Assembly (NCBI GenBank): GCA_946122785.1
Contig: CAMGYJ010000004.1
Coordinates: forward strand, 20,110,150 to 20,174,149
Direction: 5' to 3'
Origin: Linum tenue
Taxonomy: Eukaryota > Streptophyta > Magnoliopsida > Malpighiales > Linaceae
DNA: 64,000 nucleotides
In this document: positions 1-12,039 of the stretch, one piece after another
How the letters are laid out: every line of letters begins with the position of its first letter
Numbering within the stretch: the first letter of the stretch is position 1
Translations under genes and position numbers: made by a program
Notes under the pieces: generated by a model
Databases searched by the model: none
What the model was told of the DNA's origin: nothing
Seen by the model: the letters and a program-made list of their open reading frames with translations, nothing else

Positions 1-390
1 GACGGTTGCTCTTCAAGTTTCTGTCCACCCAAGAACATCCTTGAAGTTGAGGTTCTCGTCGGCGAGGTGGTGTCTCAAGTCACAAGCTTTGGATGAATCC
101 ATGATTGAGGGCTCGTGAACTTGATTTTTCTTGAGTCTCCACCCACAAGACTTCTTCTTCTTTCTTTCTTCACTTTTCTCTTTGCCCCACACCATATTGT
201 GCAACCTCAATCGACTTCCATCGCATCCACCAAGAGGGATCGTCGATGGCTTGGCAAAGAGTCGCAAATGGGTCCTTATCAAGTAGCACATCAAGGTCCG
301 GTTGAAAGCTGACACGCTAAAACACAACACCAAACTGCGACCAAGTGTAATCGCAGTCCGGAAATGCAGTAAAGTGGCAAGCTCTATTTT
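1..390. other. Unassigned flank of the first LTR
   Basis: No gene is recognised here. The minus strand is open for about 106 codons (13-333) and is rich in Lys, Arg and Glu, but it has no domain I can name. The homology shared by the two LTRs to the right stops exactly at 391, so this stretch is outside the LTR. It may be leftover interior of a neighbouring retroelement. Confidence 0.3.
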
Positions 391-1600
391 TCAACCCGGG
401 GTCTAGATCTACTGCCTACTCCCTGATTATCTATTATCTAGCAAACTAAGTCGAGTGATTGTGATTTTAAGTAAAAGCAGTAAGAAAGCAGGAAATGAGT
501 CCCCCTAGCTCCTTAGACAGTAGCTTGGAATCTCTTAAGCTGACCAAGCCCTCGCAGGCAGACTAACCGGCATGCGACTAGCCTTCACCTGGATAGATTG
601 CTGAGGCATTAAACGCAGAACTCCACTACTGGAATTGGATTCCATTACAAAGCAGTAAATCGATTAACTCTCGTATAACCAATCTACCACTACCGATTGA
701 TGAAGCTCTAACAACCTAATTAGATTCTATCTATCTCAGGTTGCAGCAGAAATCAAGAAAAGATGATCAGGCTTCAATTGACTCGATGAATCATGCATCA
801 ATTGATTAAAATCAATTAGTATATCAATCCAAAGTTATTACAATCAAGATCCCTAACACATGGAACTAGGGTTCTTCATACCCAAGTGAGAGAAGGTTCT
901 TACTCCATAGAGAGAGAGAGAGAGAGGAAAACAAAAATAAGAGTAGTCATACTCATAAAGATGAGGATAATATGCTCTGGGATGTCGATCTTCACTCCTG
1001 GGGATGCAATCTGGGCTTCAATGGTGTGAAATCCACTCCAAATAGCTCTTAGGATTTGTTCTTCTCACTTTCTCTCTCTAAAGCTCAGTTTTTTGCTCAA
1101 AAACTCCACCCCCCTCCAAAAGACCCGAAATTGGGTTAAAACCCAGAATTTCCTGACCACACGGCCGTGTAGAAATCCCAGCTACCCGTATGGAGGTGAG
1201 AAACGCCACGTTTCACTTAAGTGGTTTCATGCACGTCACACGGCCAGAACTGCACGGCCGTGTGAAATCTCGGCCTGCTCGTGCAACATCTCTGTGATTT
1301 CCACACGGCCTCAAGGGACCTGGTACACGGCCAGTGTGGTTTGCCCGTGCAAAGGAATTCCACACGGCCACGCCACACGACCGTGTGGCTGTTATGTTTG
1401 GGCGTGTGGCTTCCTCAACTTCTCGCCAAACGTCCATTCTTCGTCTAATCGACCCCGAACTCGTTCCCAAACCTCCATTCACGTACTAGGACCTGAAATA
1501 TCACAAACAAGAACAATTTAGCGTGAGATTGGATACGAAAAATGAAGCTCAAACGGTATACGAATGGTGGACAAAAACATGTGTGTATATCAAGTGATCA
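391..1600 (-). repeat. LTR A (3' LTR of element 1), truncated
   Basis: This copy of about 1.2 kb is homologous to 6232-7550. On the minus strand it starts with TGATCACTTG directly after a polypurine tract. It contains a short GA microsatellite (about 909-927) and a cluster of acacggcc/ggccgtgt half-palindromes (about 1160-1400). Relative to the other copy it lacks two internal stretches near 515 and 530. It ends at tcaacccgggg, about 100 bp short of where an intact Athila-type LTR would reach its primer-binding site. Confidence 0.75.
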
Positions 1601-1616
1601 AATTCCCCCACACTTA
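1601..1616 (-). other. Polypurine tract of element 1
   Basis: The minus strand reads TAAGTGTGGGGGAATT directly before the LTR start. This is the usual plus-strand priming tract of Athila-type Ty3/gypsy elements. It fixes the element's orientation and the outer edge of the LTR. Confidence 0.8.
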
Positions 1617-3463
1617 ACCGTTTGCTTGTCCCCAAGCAAACCAAGTCAGATACAAGGTAAGCTCAACACATTTCAATCATACCAACTTTGGGGGCATATC
1701 ATATAGGCACATAACACGTGAATCATACTGGCTTTTGATCATTGACATATGGACAACTTCAATAGCAACTTAGACAACCACCACATAGGACATTCGAGTG
1801 CAGCAAAATCGGGTATAGGAAGAGTCTCCCTTCTGTTCACCAACCAACATAGACTCGACTCAACCACTTAGCCAAGACAATCATTGCATGCATCAAACCC
1901 AAGACATCAGAATCAAGAGCGAGTCATCTAGGTCCTCACCGGGGTAAAGAGTATAGAGAATATGAAAATGAAACGCTCACTCTCGACCAGTGGGGTCAGG
2001 ACAATTGATGCGAAAAAATGTGCATGCTTATTCTCTCAATCCCTATAACGTCTCTTCACCATGATGGCAGCCTCTAAAAGTCAAAGTTCACATAAGGGAT
2101 GTCACCACTAACTAATCCGGAGGTCTTAGACATAGGTTCAGATGACTGGCTAGGGTCTTGGACATGGGGAAAAGGCCTTATAGGTGGTGGAAGTATTCAT
2201 AGCATAAGGTTCCACAGTTCCAAACCCAAACACATTCACAGCCACTCAAACCCCTTACTTTCTTTCTGCCATTCTGCATTACTCAAATTCTTTAGAGCAC
2301 CAGAGCGAAGGAGGTCACAATAATGTTAGTATTTCTAAGCCAGACTGCTAAGAAACACTACTTAATGAGCATGATTCAGATTTTTGGTAGTGACTCTCTT
2401 TTGCTTTCATTCATTTTTTCTCTTCTTTTTTTCATTTCATTTCCTGAGTGAACCACCACCTCTGCACATTTTTCAACACATGCCCAACTTTTAAGCACTA
2501 CCTCCAACCCTCACATCATTTTTAGCAGAAACAGCTAAGAACAAGCAAAAACCACTCTGTGGAACCTTCTAAGAGATGCAAAAGGGTGATTTTCCATTGT
2601 AGACCAAAACAAAGGAAATTACACGGCTCAAAGGGGCTGACTAGGGGGTATGACACACTAGGACAGTCAATTTGGTTGTGGGCTATTCCTATGCCTCCAT
2701 CATTTTAGCTAGTGACAACGTGAATGCTACACATCATGGAAGAGGAATCTATCGCTACAAGAAAGAAACGAGCAGGCTCAAATCTCACATGTCTACCTAT
2801 ATGCTCTATCTCTCATTCTGATTCCCTGAACTAGATGCATAAACGACTGTCAAGAGCAAGTGATCAATCCAAGTCATAATTGGTAAGCAAACAGTTGAAA
2901 CACTGAACCCCTACACAACTCTACTACATGTCTCAGTCATCATTATAGGTTGTCTTGGTCACAATCCAGTTGTCATGCATCAATTCGAAAGGCATTCGAT
3001 TCACCAATCAAACCCACAGTGCCAATATGATCACGCAAACATCAGTACTTGGAGCCCTCAAATATTGAGATTTGGACAGCGGACTAGGCTCCAAGCACAC
3101 TATATAGATTCCAACCAATACAAAGCACCCCCCCCCCCACATTTAAGTTCGACATTGCACGCAATGGAGCAGAGGGAAGGATAAGGGGAACGATGTTACC
3201 GGAAGGAAAGACTGCCAGGGGACTGGAAGTGGACCAGTCAGCGGGGGACAGACAGAATGATGGAACTATTCTGCACGAAGGGAACATAAAGAACACATTA
3301 GCACACTCTGCGTTAGGGATCGGAGTTAGCCGAGATGGCCACATAATGGACAATCCACAAAAGAAAACACACACACAAAAGACTCAGTTCAATCTCCTCA
3401 CACACATGGAGCAAACAAGAAAAGTCCAAAACAAAAACACACTCGAAGGGCGACGAGTATAGA
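1617..3463 (-). other. Non-coding 3' region of element 1
   Basis: About 1.85 kb lies between the Athila-type ORF and the polypurine tract. It holds only short unconvincing ORFs and a run of about 11 C near 3129-3139. Long 3' non-coding regions are usual in this lineage. I see no separate gene. Confidence 0.5.
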
Positions 3464-4803
3464 CTACTCGTCGCCAAGGTTGTCAAGGTCGATGTCGTCC
3501 ATGAAGGCATCATCACTGGCTGGCGGGGGTGGAAGTGGGGAGTCCTCCCAGGGAGTCGTCCAGACCGGCTGCTCGCCTGGTATCAGCTAGAGTAGGTGCT
3601 GCTGAACCTCCTGCATACGACGAGCCCGACCACGCTCCCTCTCGATGTGAGCAAGGGTCACCCCCTGCTGGGCCTACATGCGGTCGAGGCGCTCATCATA
3701 TGCAGCCATCTTGGTGTTATACTCGGCCTGGTGACTGGTGAGCCGAGTACTGCTGCTGGAACAGGAGATGATGCTCGAGGAGCTGCTGATTCTGGAGATT
3801 CAGCTGCTGGAACTGGTGAGTGAAGTAGTCTTGGGATGGAAATGTGGAGTACCACCCCCATGCTCATATGTGGTCTTGTAAGGGGCAGTGTGGGCGACAG
3901 CAGCGTCCACATCATCGGGGTGGACATCCTCGGTGGCAACATCCTTAGGAACTGCGGGCTGATCCTCCGCAGGGAGGGGTGGAGCAGGAAATCCCCAATC
4001 CACTTGACGCCGCGCTCGACTCGCAACATGTGCATCTTCGATATCGTGTCTTCTCCGAAGACACAAGTGTCCCCCTTGCTCTGTGCAATCCTGATAGGGG
4101 ATCTGGAAATAGGCTGCCAGGCGGGTGATGAGTGGGGTGCGGTGGAGGGTCCCCAGAGTAATAACACTCTTGTCCAGAGTCCTTGCCACCACAGAACCCA
4201 GGTGGAGATCATGGTTCGCCGTGTGGAAGGAGTTGATGAAGTAAATGGACCTCCTGGTCAGGGTGCTGGCACTTTCCCCAGCTAGAGTGAAGGACTTCGC
4301 GAGCAAGTGGTGGAGTATGTGATTCTCGAGCTGCAAGGTGCTAGCCTTCGTCCGCCCCCCATGGAAGGGGTCCTGACCGGGATGAGCTAGCCGGGTGTAC
4401 AAAGCCTTGAAGGATACACTGTCTGGATTAGTGAGCTCGGTGGCATAATCCTTGTTATCGTCCATGTCGAGGTCGAGAGCGACGCCAAGTCATGGTAGCT
4501 CATGGAGTGGGTCTCACCTCCTAGCCTGAACTTGACGGCTTCGCTGTCCGCCCAGTCGGTGGTCTCTTCGTGCCGAAAGGTCGTGTAGAACTCTAGCACC
4601 AGCTCGTAGTAGACCTTCTCGTGCACAGACAACAACCGGCGCCATGTGCGGTTGGTGGCAATAGCGAGGAAGTTCTCAAACTCCCTCCTGGACCAATAGT
4701 GATGCCTCCCAAACTTAGCTGCCAAGACACGGTTAAAGCGATCCTTGTGGGGGGCCCTCTTCAAATCACGGACAAACCGATGCTTAAGATCTAGTTTCAA
4801 CAT
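3464..4803 (-). pseudogene. Athila-type accessory ORF (putative plant transposon protein domain), broken
   Basis: The minus-strand frame from the ATG at 4803 encodes a basic N-terminus, then a block with YWSRREFENFLA, VYYELVLEFYTTF and KFRLGG. This is typical of the extra ORF carried downstream of pol in Athila-like elements (Transposase_32/ATHILA ORF-1 type). The frame shifts near 4480-4495 and continues with FHGGRTKAS and ILHHLLAKSF, which belong to the same family. A Gln/Leu-rich tail is broken by at least two further stops before a stop at 3464-3466. The function of this protein family is unknown. Here it follows a gag remnant with pol deleted between them. The product cannot be made in one piece, and the assignment rests on motifs remembered from the family. 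Confidence 0.7.
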
Positions 4804-5447
4804 GGTCCTGCAAGAAAGCAAACCAAAGTGGAGCCAAAATAGCCATAGGAATGGTCAATCACACCCCCACACTTAATAACAGAAAACAGCCGAACCATAG
4901 TTCCATCCATAGTTCAAGGTGAAATAACTTGAACAAATGGGCGCAATCAAGGCAGGGGTGCACATTCACAATAAAGTAGGCAACTTAAGGTTCACATCCA
5001 TAGCAAACACACCATCAAAACACATCATTAAGGGCCCCAACCGGCTCCCACAACATGGTATGAAAAACTGGCATTTCATCGAACACCTTGTCTGCACTTT
5101 TAAGTTAAGCAAAGAATGGGAAAATTCCTAGCATAAAAGGGCTCAATCAAGCAAGGGGAACATTGCCCAGCACAATCCACACATAAACCAAGCCTTCCCC
5201 TAGATCAATTTCAATCAAATGGCAAGATTCAATGAAGTTCTCTAAATACACACCCTAACACCCAATTCTCCACAATTCACAAGGTAAAGGGCAAAATCAA
5301 ACCTAGAGACACAAGTAGAGGTGTAGGGGGCGATGAGGGGAAGGTTATGGAGTCGATGAAATTTCGAAATTCTGCCCGGAAAGTGCTCGTCGGAGTCTCG
5401 CCGGAAATCGACTCCGGTGACCCGAACCGGCCCAAATCGCCCCAAAA
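4804..5447 (-). other. Leader/spacer between gag remnant and Athila ORF
   Basis: This stretch replaces the missing pol region. The short ORFs here look incidental. It may be the internal leader that precedes the accessory ORF in related elements. No splice or promoter signal could be assigned with confidence. Confidence 0.4.
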
Positions 5448-6242
5448 TCAAGGGAAAGGCCGAAAAGGAGGAGGGAAGGTTGGGTATGGTGTTGGTTTGG
5501 TGAAAAACCGACCAAAAATGGCTGGAAAATCGCCAAAAAGGTGGAAGGTCGCGGTTTTCCAGCGAGGGGGAGAGGTGATTCCCCAATCATATCCTTGCTC
5601 TGCCATCTCTTCAAAGAGTTGATTCAGCTGTGGCGGTGTCTTGGTGAGCATATTCCAGCCGCAAACTGAGTCAATCAGCTGCTTGTCTTCCGGGAAGAGG
5701 GCATGGTAGAAGGTGCCCAACTTGAAGACGTTAGTAAAACCATGGTTGGGACACTTGAGGAAAAGACTGGTGTATCTTTCCCAAGCATCCCGGATGGTCT
5801 CATCTTCATCCTGGGCAAAGTGGGTGATTTGCTTCTGCAGGTCCGCTGTCTTGTACGGAGGATGGTAGCGTGTGACGAACTTGTCCACCAGGTTGGCGAA
5901 CGTGGTGATCGAGCCTGGAGGTTGAGTGTCCAGCCACTCCTTGGATTGCCCCTCCAAAGTAAATGGGAAATACCTCAGCTGGATGGCATCGGCTGGGACC
6001 CCATTGATCTTGATCCCATCGATGAGCTCGTGGAATCGCCTCAGGTGTGATCGGGGGCACTCCCACTCCTTCCCACAGAATACTACCGAGCCGCGCAGCA
6101 TGGCGATGACAGAGGTGGTGCTCACCTCAAAGTTGTTTGCTGGAACTTGAGGGTGTTGGATGGGCGACCTCATGTCCGCGACTCTGGCGGTCCAGCAATA
6201 CCCCATGGTCTGCTCCTCGGGAATGACCACATCAACCCGGGG
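5448..6242 (-). pseudogene. Ty3/gypsy gag (capsid) remnant
   Basis: The minus-strand frame is open from just inside the LTR edge (stop at 6243-6245) to 5448. Residues such as RYFPFTLEGQSKEWLDTQPPG, DAWERYTSLFLKCPNHG and TPPQLNQLFEEMAEQG match the Retrotrans_gag capsid domain of the Athila branch. Homology fades near 5585, where the frame runs into unrelated sequence. There is no proper ATG, leader or primer-binding site: coding sequence abuts the truncated LTR directly. In a living element Gag would form the cytoplasmic virus-like particle. This copy is a fragment with no nucleic-acid-binding zinc knuckle. Confidence 0.8.
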
Positions 6243-6846
6243 TCTAGATCTACTGCCTACTCCGTGATTATCTATTATCTAGCAAACTAAGTCAAGTGAT
6301 TGTGATTTTAAGTAAAAGCAGTAAGAAAGCAGGAAATGGTTGAAAGTTCTTTAGCAAAGGAAGAGTCACTCGCGAATGAGTCCCCCTAGCTCCTTAGTTA
6401 GGTTGAGGTTGTAATTACCCTGGGTTGATTAACTGTTGATTAAACTGCGGAAGATCCGACAGTAGCTTGGAATCTCTTAAGCTGACCAAGCCCTCTCAAA
6501 CAGACTAACCGGCAGGCGACTAGCCTTCACCTGGTTAGGCTACCGAGGCAATAAAGCAGAACTCCACTACTGGAATTGGATTCCAGTACAAAGCAATAAA
6601 TCGATTAACTATCGTATAACCAATCTACCACTACCGATTGATGAAGCTCTAACAACCTAATCAGATTCTATCTATCTTAGGTTGCAGCAGAAATCAGGAA
6701 AAGATGATCAGGCTTCAATTGACTCAATGAATCATGCATCAATCGATTAAAATCAATCAGTATATCAATCCAAAGTTATTACAATCAAGATCCCTAACAC
6801 ATGGAACTAGGGTTCTTCATACCCAAGTGAGAGAAGGTTCTACTCC

Positions 6847-6887
<41 letters not shown>

Positions 6888-7550
6888 CAAAAATCAGAGT
6901 AGTCGTACTCATAATCTGCTCTGGGATGTCGATCTTCACTCTTGGGGATGCAATCTGGGCTTCAATGGTGAGAAATCCACTCCAAATAGCTCCTAGGGTT
7001 TGTTCTTCGCACTTTCTCTCTCTAAAGCTCTGTTTTTTTGCTAAAAAACTCCATTCCCCTCCAAAAGACCCGAAATTGGGTTAAAACCTAGAATTTCCCG
7101 ACCACACGGTCGTGTAAAATCCCAGCTCCCCGTGTGGAGGTGTGAAACGCCGCATTTCACTTAAGTGGTTTCATGCACGTCACACGCCCAGAACTGCACG
7201 GCCGTGTGAAATCTCGGCCTGCCCGCGCAACATATCTGTGATTTCCACACGGCCTCAAGGGACCCGGTACACGGCCAGTGTGGTTTGCCCGCTCAAAGGA
7301 ATTCCACACGGCCACGCCACACGGCCGTGTGGCTGTTAGGTCTGGCCGTGTGGCTTCCTAAGCTTCTCGCCAAACCTCCAATCTTTGTCTAATCGACCCC
7401 GAACTCGTTCCCAATCCTCCATTCACGTACTAGGACATGAAATATCACAAACAAGAACAACCTAGCGTGAAATCGGCCTAAGATACGAGAAATGAAGCTC
7501 AAATGGTATAAGAATGGTGGACAAAAACATGTGTATATATCAAGTCATCA
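6232..7550 (-). repeat. LTR B (5' LTR of element 1), truncated
   Basis: About 1.3 kb, colinear with LTR A and slightly longer because it keeps two segments that A has lost. It has a longer GA microsatellite (about 6848-6882) and the same array of acacggcc/ggccgtgt half-palindromes (about 7100-7345). Its minus-strand start TGATGACTTG abuts the interior of another element at 7551 with no polypurine tract between them. Its other edge is fused to gag. Confidence 0.75.
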
Positions 7551-8622
7551 AAAGCATTGGTAGCTCTTGTAACTTGTGGATGCTTCATCCACCTTGACCT
7601 TTTCCTTATCCTGGACACCACTTGTTCCTTCTACTTCATCTTCAACCTCCCTTCCTTCTTCTTTACTTTGTTCCTCCACTTGGGAACAATCAAGATCTTC
7701 CCCTTCTTTAATGCTCACTTCCTCCTCTTCAACCACTTCTTCCTCCTTCTCATTCATGTCTTCAAGTACGATTTGGAGGGCAAGATGCCATGCAAGATCA
7801 TAGAAAGGATTCTCTTGCTCCTCCACACTTGTGACTCCGTCTTCAAGTTTGCTTTCGGGAAGGGGAAAGTGTTGAGAATCATCTAAGCAACCTTCTTGTT
7901 CATCCTCACCACGGGAGCTCTCCGATGAGAGTTCGTCTTGCTCCCCACGGTTGTCATTGATCGATAATTCAACCTCCTCTTTCTCCTCCAATGATGAAAG
8001 ACGATAGCTTGCACAAGCTCGTGCCACCTTCTCTTCTATTGTCAAGCCGGGAGGTGGAAGGGGTTGGAAATCCATGTCAGAGCTTGTTCTTTCAAAATTA
8101 TCATGGCTCGCCTCTTCGGCTTCCTCTCTTTCTTCTAATATGTAGGAGGCGATTGTGAGCAAGTTGTGCACATGCTTGCTCTACAAGCCCTCCTAGCCTC
8201 TCTGCGCGTCGAAGGAACTCCTCTGATTCCCGAAGAAAGGTTGAGTCGAGAGGGTTGGCAATTGGGAGGTCCATGCTAGAGCACCCTTCATTGGTGCACC
8301 GGGCAACTCGCTCCACCATGAGCTCTAATTTGCTCTTTGGCTCCGGTTGTGGAGTGGCACATGGTCTTGAGGTTTGTCCCATGAAAGCCTCCATGGACAA
8401 CTCCAACTTGGATTTATCCTCGGGTTGTTGAGGGAAATATTCTTGATATGGGGACGCTTCTTGATACCCCCATTGGTATGCTTGTTCATCTTGGAATAGG
8501 GGTTGGTAGTAGAACCCGGATTCATGACTTCCCCCATTTTGATCGTCCCATGAAGTTTCAGTGTAACCACTCTCGGGTGGTGATGGATACTCCCACACTT
8601 GGGTGAAATCATAAGGATCCAT
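7548..8622 (-). pseudogene. Gag-like acidic/Gln-rich ORF of a truncated Athila-like element
   Basis: The minus-strand ATG at 8622 opens a frame rich in Pro, Gln, Tyr and Ser with two KSKLEL segments, then a helical, acidic region. The frame shifts near 8101-8171 and continues as a Glu-rich tail to a TGA at 7548-7550. That stop codon is supplied by the first three bases of the adjoining LTR, so the true C-terminus is missing. It lies about 175 bp after a tRNA-Asp-type primer-binding site, where gag starts in Athila-like elements. I recognise no capsid signature, so it may be the N-terminal part of Gag or the ORF of a non-autonomous derivative. Confidence 0.55.
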
Positions 8623-8798
8623 GATCCAATACCTACAAACAAAAAACACTAAAAACGAAAATCAAACACATGCAAACCAACCTTCAAGGCGAAGAGTGGT
8701 AAACAAAACACACACGGACACAAAACACAAACAAAAAGGAAAGATAGAAAATGCTAGAGTAACACTAAGCGACCTTTTTAAAATATTGGACCGCGGTT

Positions 8799-8815
8799 CC
8801 CCGACAACGGCGCCA
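8799..8815 (-). other. Primer-binding site (tRNA-Asp type)
   Basis: The minus strand reads TGGCGCCGTTGTCGGGG, complementary to the 3' end of plant tRNA-Asp(GUC) except for one base. It sits six bases (AGTTTT) from the LTR end. This is the standard minus-strand DNA primer site of Athila-type elements. Confidence 0.85.
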
Positions 8816-8821
8816 AAAACT

Positions 8822-10536
8822 TGACTCGCACGAAACTACACCGCGAATTAATCCCGACTAGACCCCAAGTTTTTAAACTCTAGCCGGGTGCAGTATAGGG
8901 CAAGTATTTAATTGTCAAACCTGGGCCGGTCCATGTACCCCTAATTCAATCGCTTAAGTTGTTATCTAGCAAAATATTTTTGGGTTTAAAACTAAGAAAA
9001 CTACAAACTAAACAAGCAAGAAAAGCAAATGGAGGAGAATTCTACTCGAGAGGACTTCACCCGGGTATTGCTGCCCCTAGTCTTATGCTAAGAAACGACA
9101 AACAAAGCTCTAGTGTGAAAGATGTGTTCATACACCGCGAGGTGGGTGCAACTAGCTAGGGACAAACAACCTTAGTCGATCAATGAAGGAAAATCAACAA
9201 ATATAAGCTAGGAGAAATAGCTCTCTTAACCATAAGGTTAAGGATTGTGATTCTTAGCTAGGGAACCTAGCTCTCTTCACCGATCAAACCAAGAGATCCC
9301 TAACTCTCTTAGTTAGCTAATTGAGACTCGTTGCAACATGTTAGAAAGCTAACTCACTTAACCTTTCGGCTAAGGGTGAAACCAATAGGCTAGGAAACCT
9401 AATCCTCTCGACTAGCCGACTAAGGATTGCAAACCAAACCCTCGGAACTTAATCCGTTCGTCGAAGAGACCAATCCCTGTGGAATCATGATCCTACTCCG
9501 ATACTTGAAATTTTGGTCTTAAATCGACCTAAAGGAGTTTACCCAAGTGGCTAAGAAGTCTAGCTTCCTATTGGACCAAAAGGGGATTTCTACCCTCTAT
9601 GTCAATTTTACCCAATATTGAGTTAAAGCTAGTACACTCAATCATTCATGAATAATACCTCAAATATAATATAAAACACTCAATAAACACAATAGGTTCA
9701 TGTTCTTACATCCTAACACATAGAGAGACTAGGATTCACAATACTCAAGTGAGTAGGTAAGCTATTCCATAGCTCGACAAGAGAAAACAACAAAAGGGGA
9801 AGAAAGAACAATGAAGTGATGCCAATCTTTTCTCCTTGTTGCTTGAGACACCCTTGAGATGAAGAAATATTCAATCCTCTAGCTAGGAACAAGCCAAAAG
9901 CTCCTTCTTCCTCCTTTGATTTGCAATTTCTCACTCTAGAAGAAACCCTAACCTCTCACTAGAATCCTCCTTATTCTGAAAAATGAAAACCTAACCTGAA
10001 AATAAAGCTCCCGTTTTCTTATTCCTTTCAGCTCTCCCTTTATACTGAGATCGAGCTGAGTTCACGGCCTTCTAGTTCATGGTCGTGAACTCCTCAACGC
10101 GTCCGTGAACTCAGGGTGCTATGTCGAAACGCACCGCTTCACTTACTTGACTTCACGATTTGCACTCAAAGTTCACGGTCTTGGTGACCGTGAACTCACG
10201 CGGCGTCAGTAACCTCAGAAATTGCCCTGGAGGCTTCACGGTTTATGGCTTCAGTTCATGGCCTTAGGAGACCTTGAACTCCAATGAGAAACCGTGAACA
10301 TGGCCAGAAACCTGGACACCTGCACTTCACTGTTACGGGGAAACTGTCACGGACTTTGGACTTTTCTTCGGTTTTTGCACTTTTTGACCTCTAATCGTCC
10401 CGAAACTCGTCCTCGACCCTTCCACACGTACTAGGACCTGAAATTTATCAAAATAAGCACAACCTAGCATGAAATATGTCGAGGACGATGAAATGCAAAG
10501 TCAAACTATCAAAAAATGAAGGGTAAAATGTGTACA
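8822..10536 (-). repeat. LTR C, full length (TGTACA...GAGTCA)
   Basis: About 1.7 kb with TG/CA ends, abutting the primer-binding spacer. It contains several ttcacgg/ccgtgaa half-palindromes between about 10060 and 10350, and imperfect internal repeats of the type cttaacc...ctagc. It is related to the LTR at 53962-55398, which has the same terminal hexamers. Confidence 0.8.
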
Positions 10537-11560
10537 ATTGGACCCGAATCACCTCCTGCCTACCTAAATCCGGCCTCCACCACCTACCTCTTATGCTCTG
10601 TTGTTGTCAGCTTCTGCCGACCTTGAGGAGGAAGAACGAGGAAGATGGAATCACCATCTTCGGTGACGGGATTTCAACTCGTCTTGCCAGTAGGTCAGCC
10701 GACTCGGCTATCCGTCCGCCAACAGGTCCAAGTCGTGTCGATTACCTGCCAGATCCGCCACCGATAATGAAAAAAATTAGGGCAGATCTGGGTTTAGTGA
10801 TAGATTTGTAGTGCAGAGCTGAGTCGGTGGCGGTGTTTTGTAGACGGGGGCAGCTATGGAGCTTGAAGTGGCGGTACGATGCCCGTGCATTTGGCGAGAA
10901 GGAAATCAAGGGAAGGATTTTATGATGGTTCTTCGGTTTTCCCAGAACTGAAATTTAGTGTTTGGGTTCTTGGATTTTCAAACTGATTTCCGTCAATGGT
11001 AGGGATTGTAGGACGGGGAAGGAAATTGGGGGAAGGATTCGTAATAGATGGAGGTGAAAATTAGAAGAGGACGAAGATTGGGGAAGGAAATTTGGGAAGG
11101 ATTAGGTAATGGGTGGAGGTGGAAGTTAGAAGAGGACGAATATGAGGGAAGAGTTTCTACCATCCTTTTTCTATTTTTTTTTAGTTCTTAAATGACGTGG
11201 ATGTCCTAGTCAGCAGTGGATGCTGAGTCACTTACGGAGAAAATGGTTGACCGTCAATTTTGACGGTCAATTCAAAATACGGGATAAATTTGTCCAATAA
11301 TTTCAAAAGTAGACCATAAATATCTTAATTGAAAAATGGGGAGAAAAGTTTAAGATGTTACTTGCTGAGATGAACCAAAAGTAGGCCATAAAGTAGGCCA
11401 CAAACGTAGGCCATAAATGTCTTAATTGAACGAGTACATCAAATTACCAAAGACGTTGGAAAAAAAAAATGGCTGAGATGAACCGAAAATGGAAAGAAAA
11501 GTTTCAGATGTTACTTGCTGGAAGGGAACCTCCACTTTCACGAAACATGTCCGATGAAGA
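10537..11560. repeat. Partial MULE-like remnant
   Basis: A segment with a GA/GG-rich interior is followed near 11255-11340 by gacggtcaa and ccataaat..cttaatt sequence, of the kind that ends several MULE elements in this window. Parts near 11330 and 11490 are imperfect direct copies (aaagttt.agatgttacttgctg). The matching left end is absent, perhaps removed where LTR C inserted. The ORF at 10530-10811 is not convincing as a gene. Confidence 0.35.
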
Positions 11561-11624
11561 AGTACGTCACCAATTTGATATTAGTTATGAGTTTCCTTTT
11601 TTAATGTTGTTGTTAACTATGTAG

Positions 11625-11660
<36 letters not shown>

Positions 11661-11711
11661 TGATGACTGGTGTACGTCAGACGTATACTATATATATATA
11701 TATATATATAT
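11625..11711. repeat. Two (TA)n microsatellites
   Basis: TA dinucleotide runs at about 11625-11658 and 11687-11711 flank about 28 bp of ordinary sequence. Confidence 0.9.
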
Positions 11712-12039
11712 GTTAATATGATCTTGTCTCATATGCTACTCGAATCTCGTCTTTCCAATTGAAGAGTCTAATACATTTTCTCTTTTTTGCAGGTTATGGA
11801 AAATACATAATTATCTGCAAGATTTGAAGAATTATTTTTTCTTTATAGAAGACAATTACTTTTATTTTAGTAGAACTCTGTTAAGGATTGTCATTCTATT
11901 TTGGAGGCCATCTTTGTTGGATTTTCTTTTGTGAGAATCTTTGTTGGATATTTAATAATATTATTTATAGAGTATTTATTATGTTAAATTTGGCAACATT
12001 ATTTAATATGCTATATATTATCAAAATAAATTGTGGATC
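11712..12039. other. AT-rich stretch without recognised feature
   Basis: No ORF, repeat or RNA gene is recognised in this stretch. Confidence 0.5.

Larger units (their letters stand above)
391..7550 (-). mobile_element. Rearranged Athila-like Ty3/gypsy element 1
   Basis: Read on the minus strand the order is LTR (7550 to 6232), gag remnant, spacer, an Athila-type extra ORF (4803 to 3464), about 1.85 kb of non-coding DNA, a polypurine tract and a second LTR (1600 to 391). Reverse transcriptase, RNase H and integrase are missing, as are the primer-binding site and the last part of both LTRs. This is a deletion derivative or a recombinant, not a complete element. No target-site duplication could be found, because both LTRs stop at the same internal point instead of at a CA end. 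Confidence 0.75.
7551..10536 (-). mobile_element. Truncated Athila-like element 2 (LTR, PBS, gag-like ORF)
   Basis: On the minus strand this element has a full 5' LTR, a primer-binding site, a leader and a gag-like ORF. It is then cut at 7550, where LTR B of element 1 begins. Its LTR type matches the plus-strand element at 53962-57163 and differs from LTR A/B. Confidence 0.7.

Noticed and set aside
3529..4285. Plus-strand ORFs overlapping the Athila-type ORF
   Set aside because: Shadows of the minus-strand coding sequence.
10530..10811. 93-aa ORF considered as a gene
   Set aside because: It starts at the LTR edge, lies in a transposon remnant and shows no known domain or exon signals.
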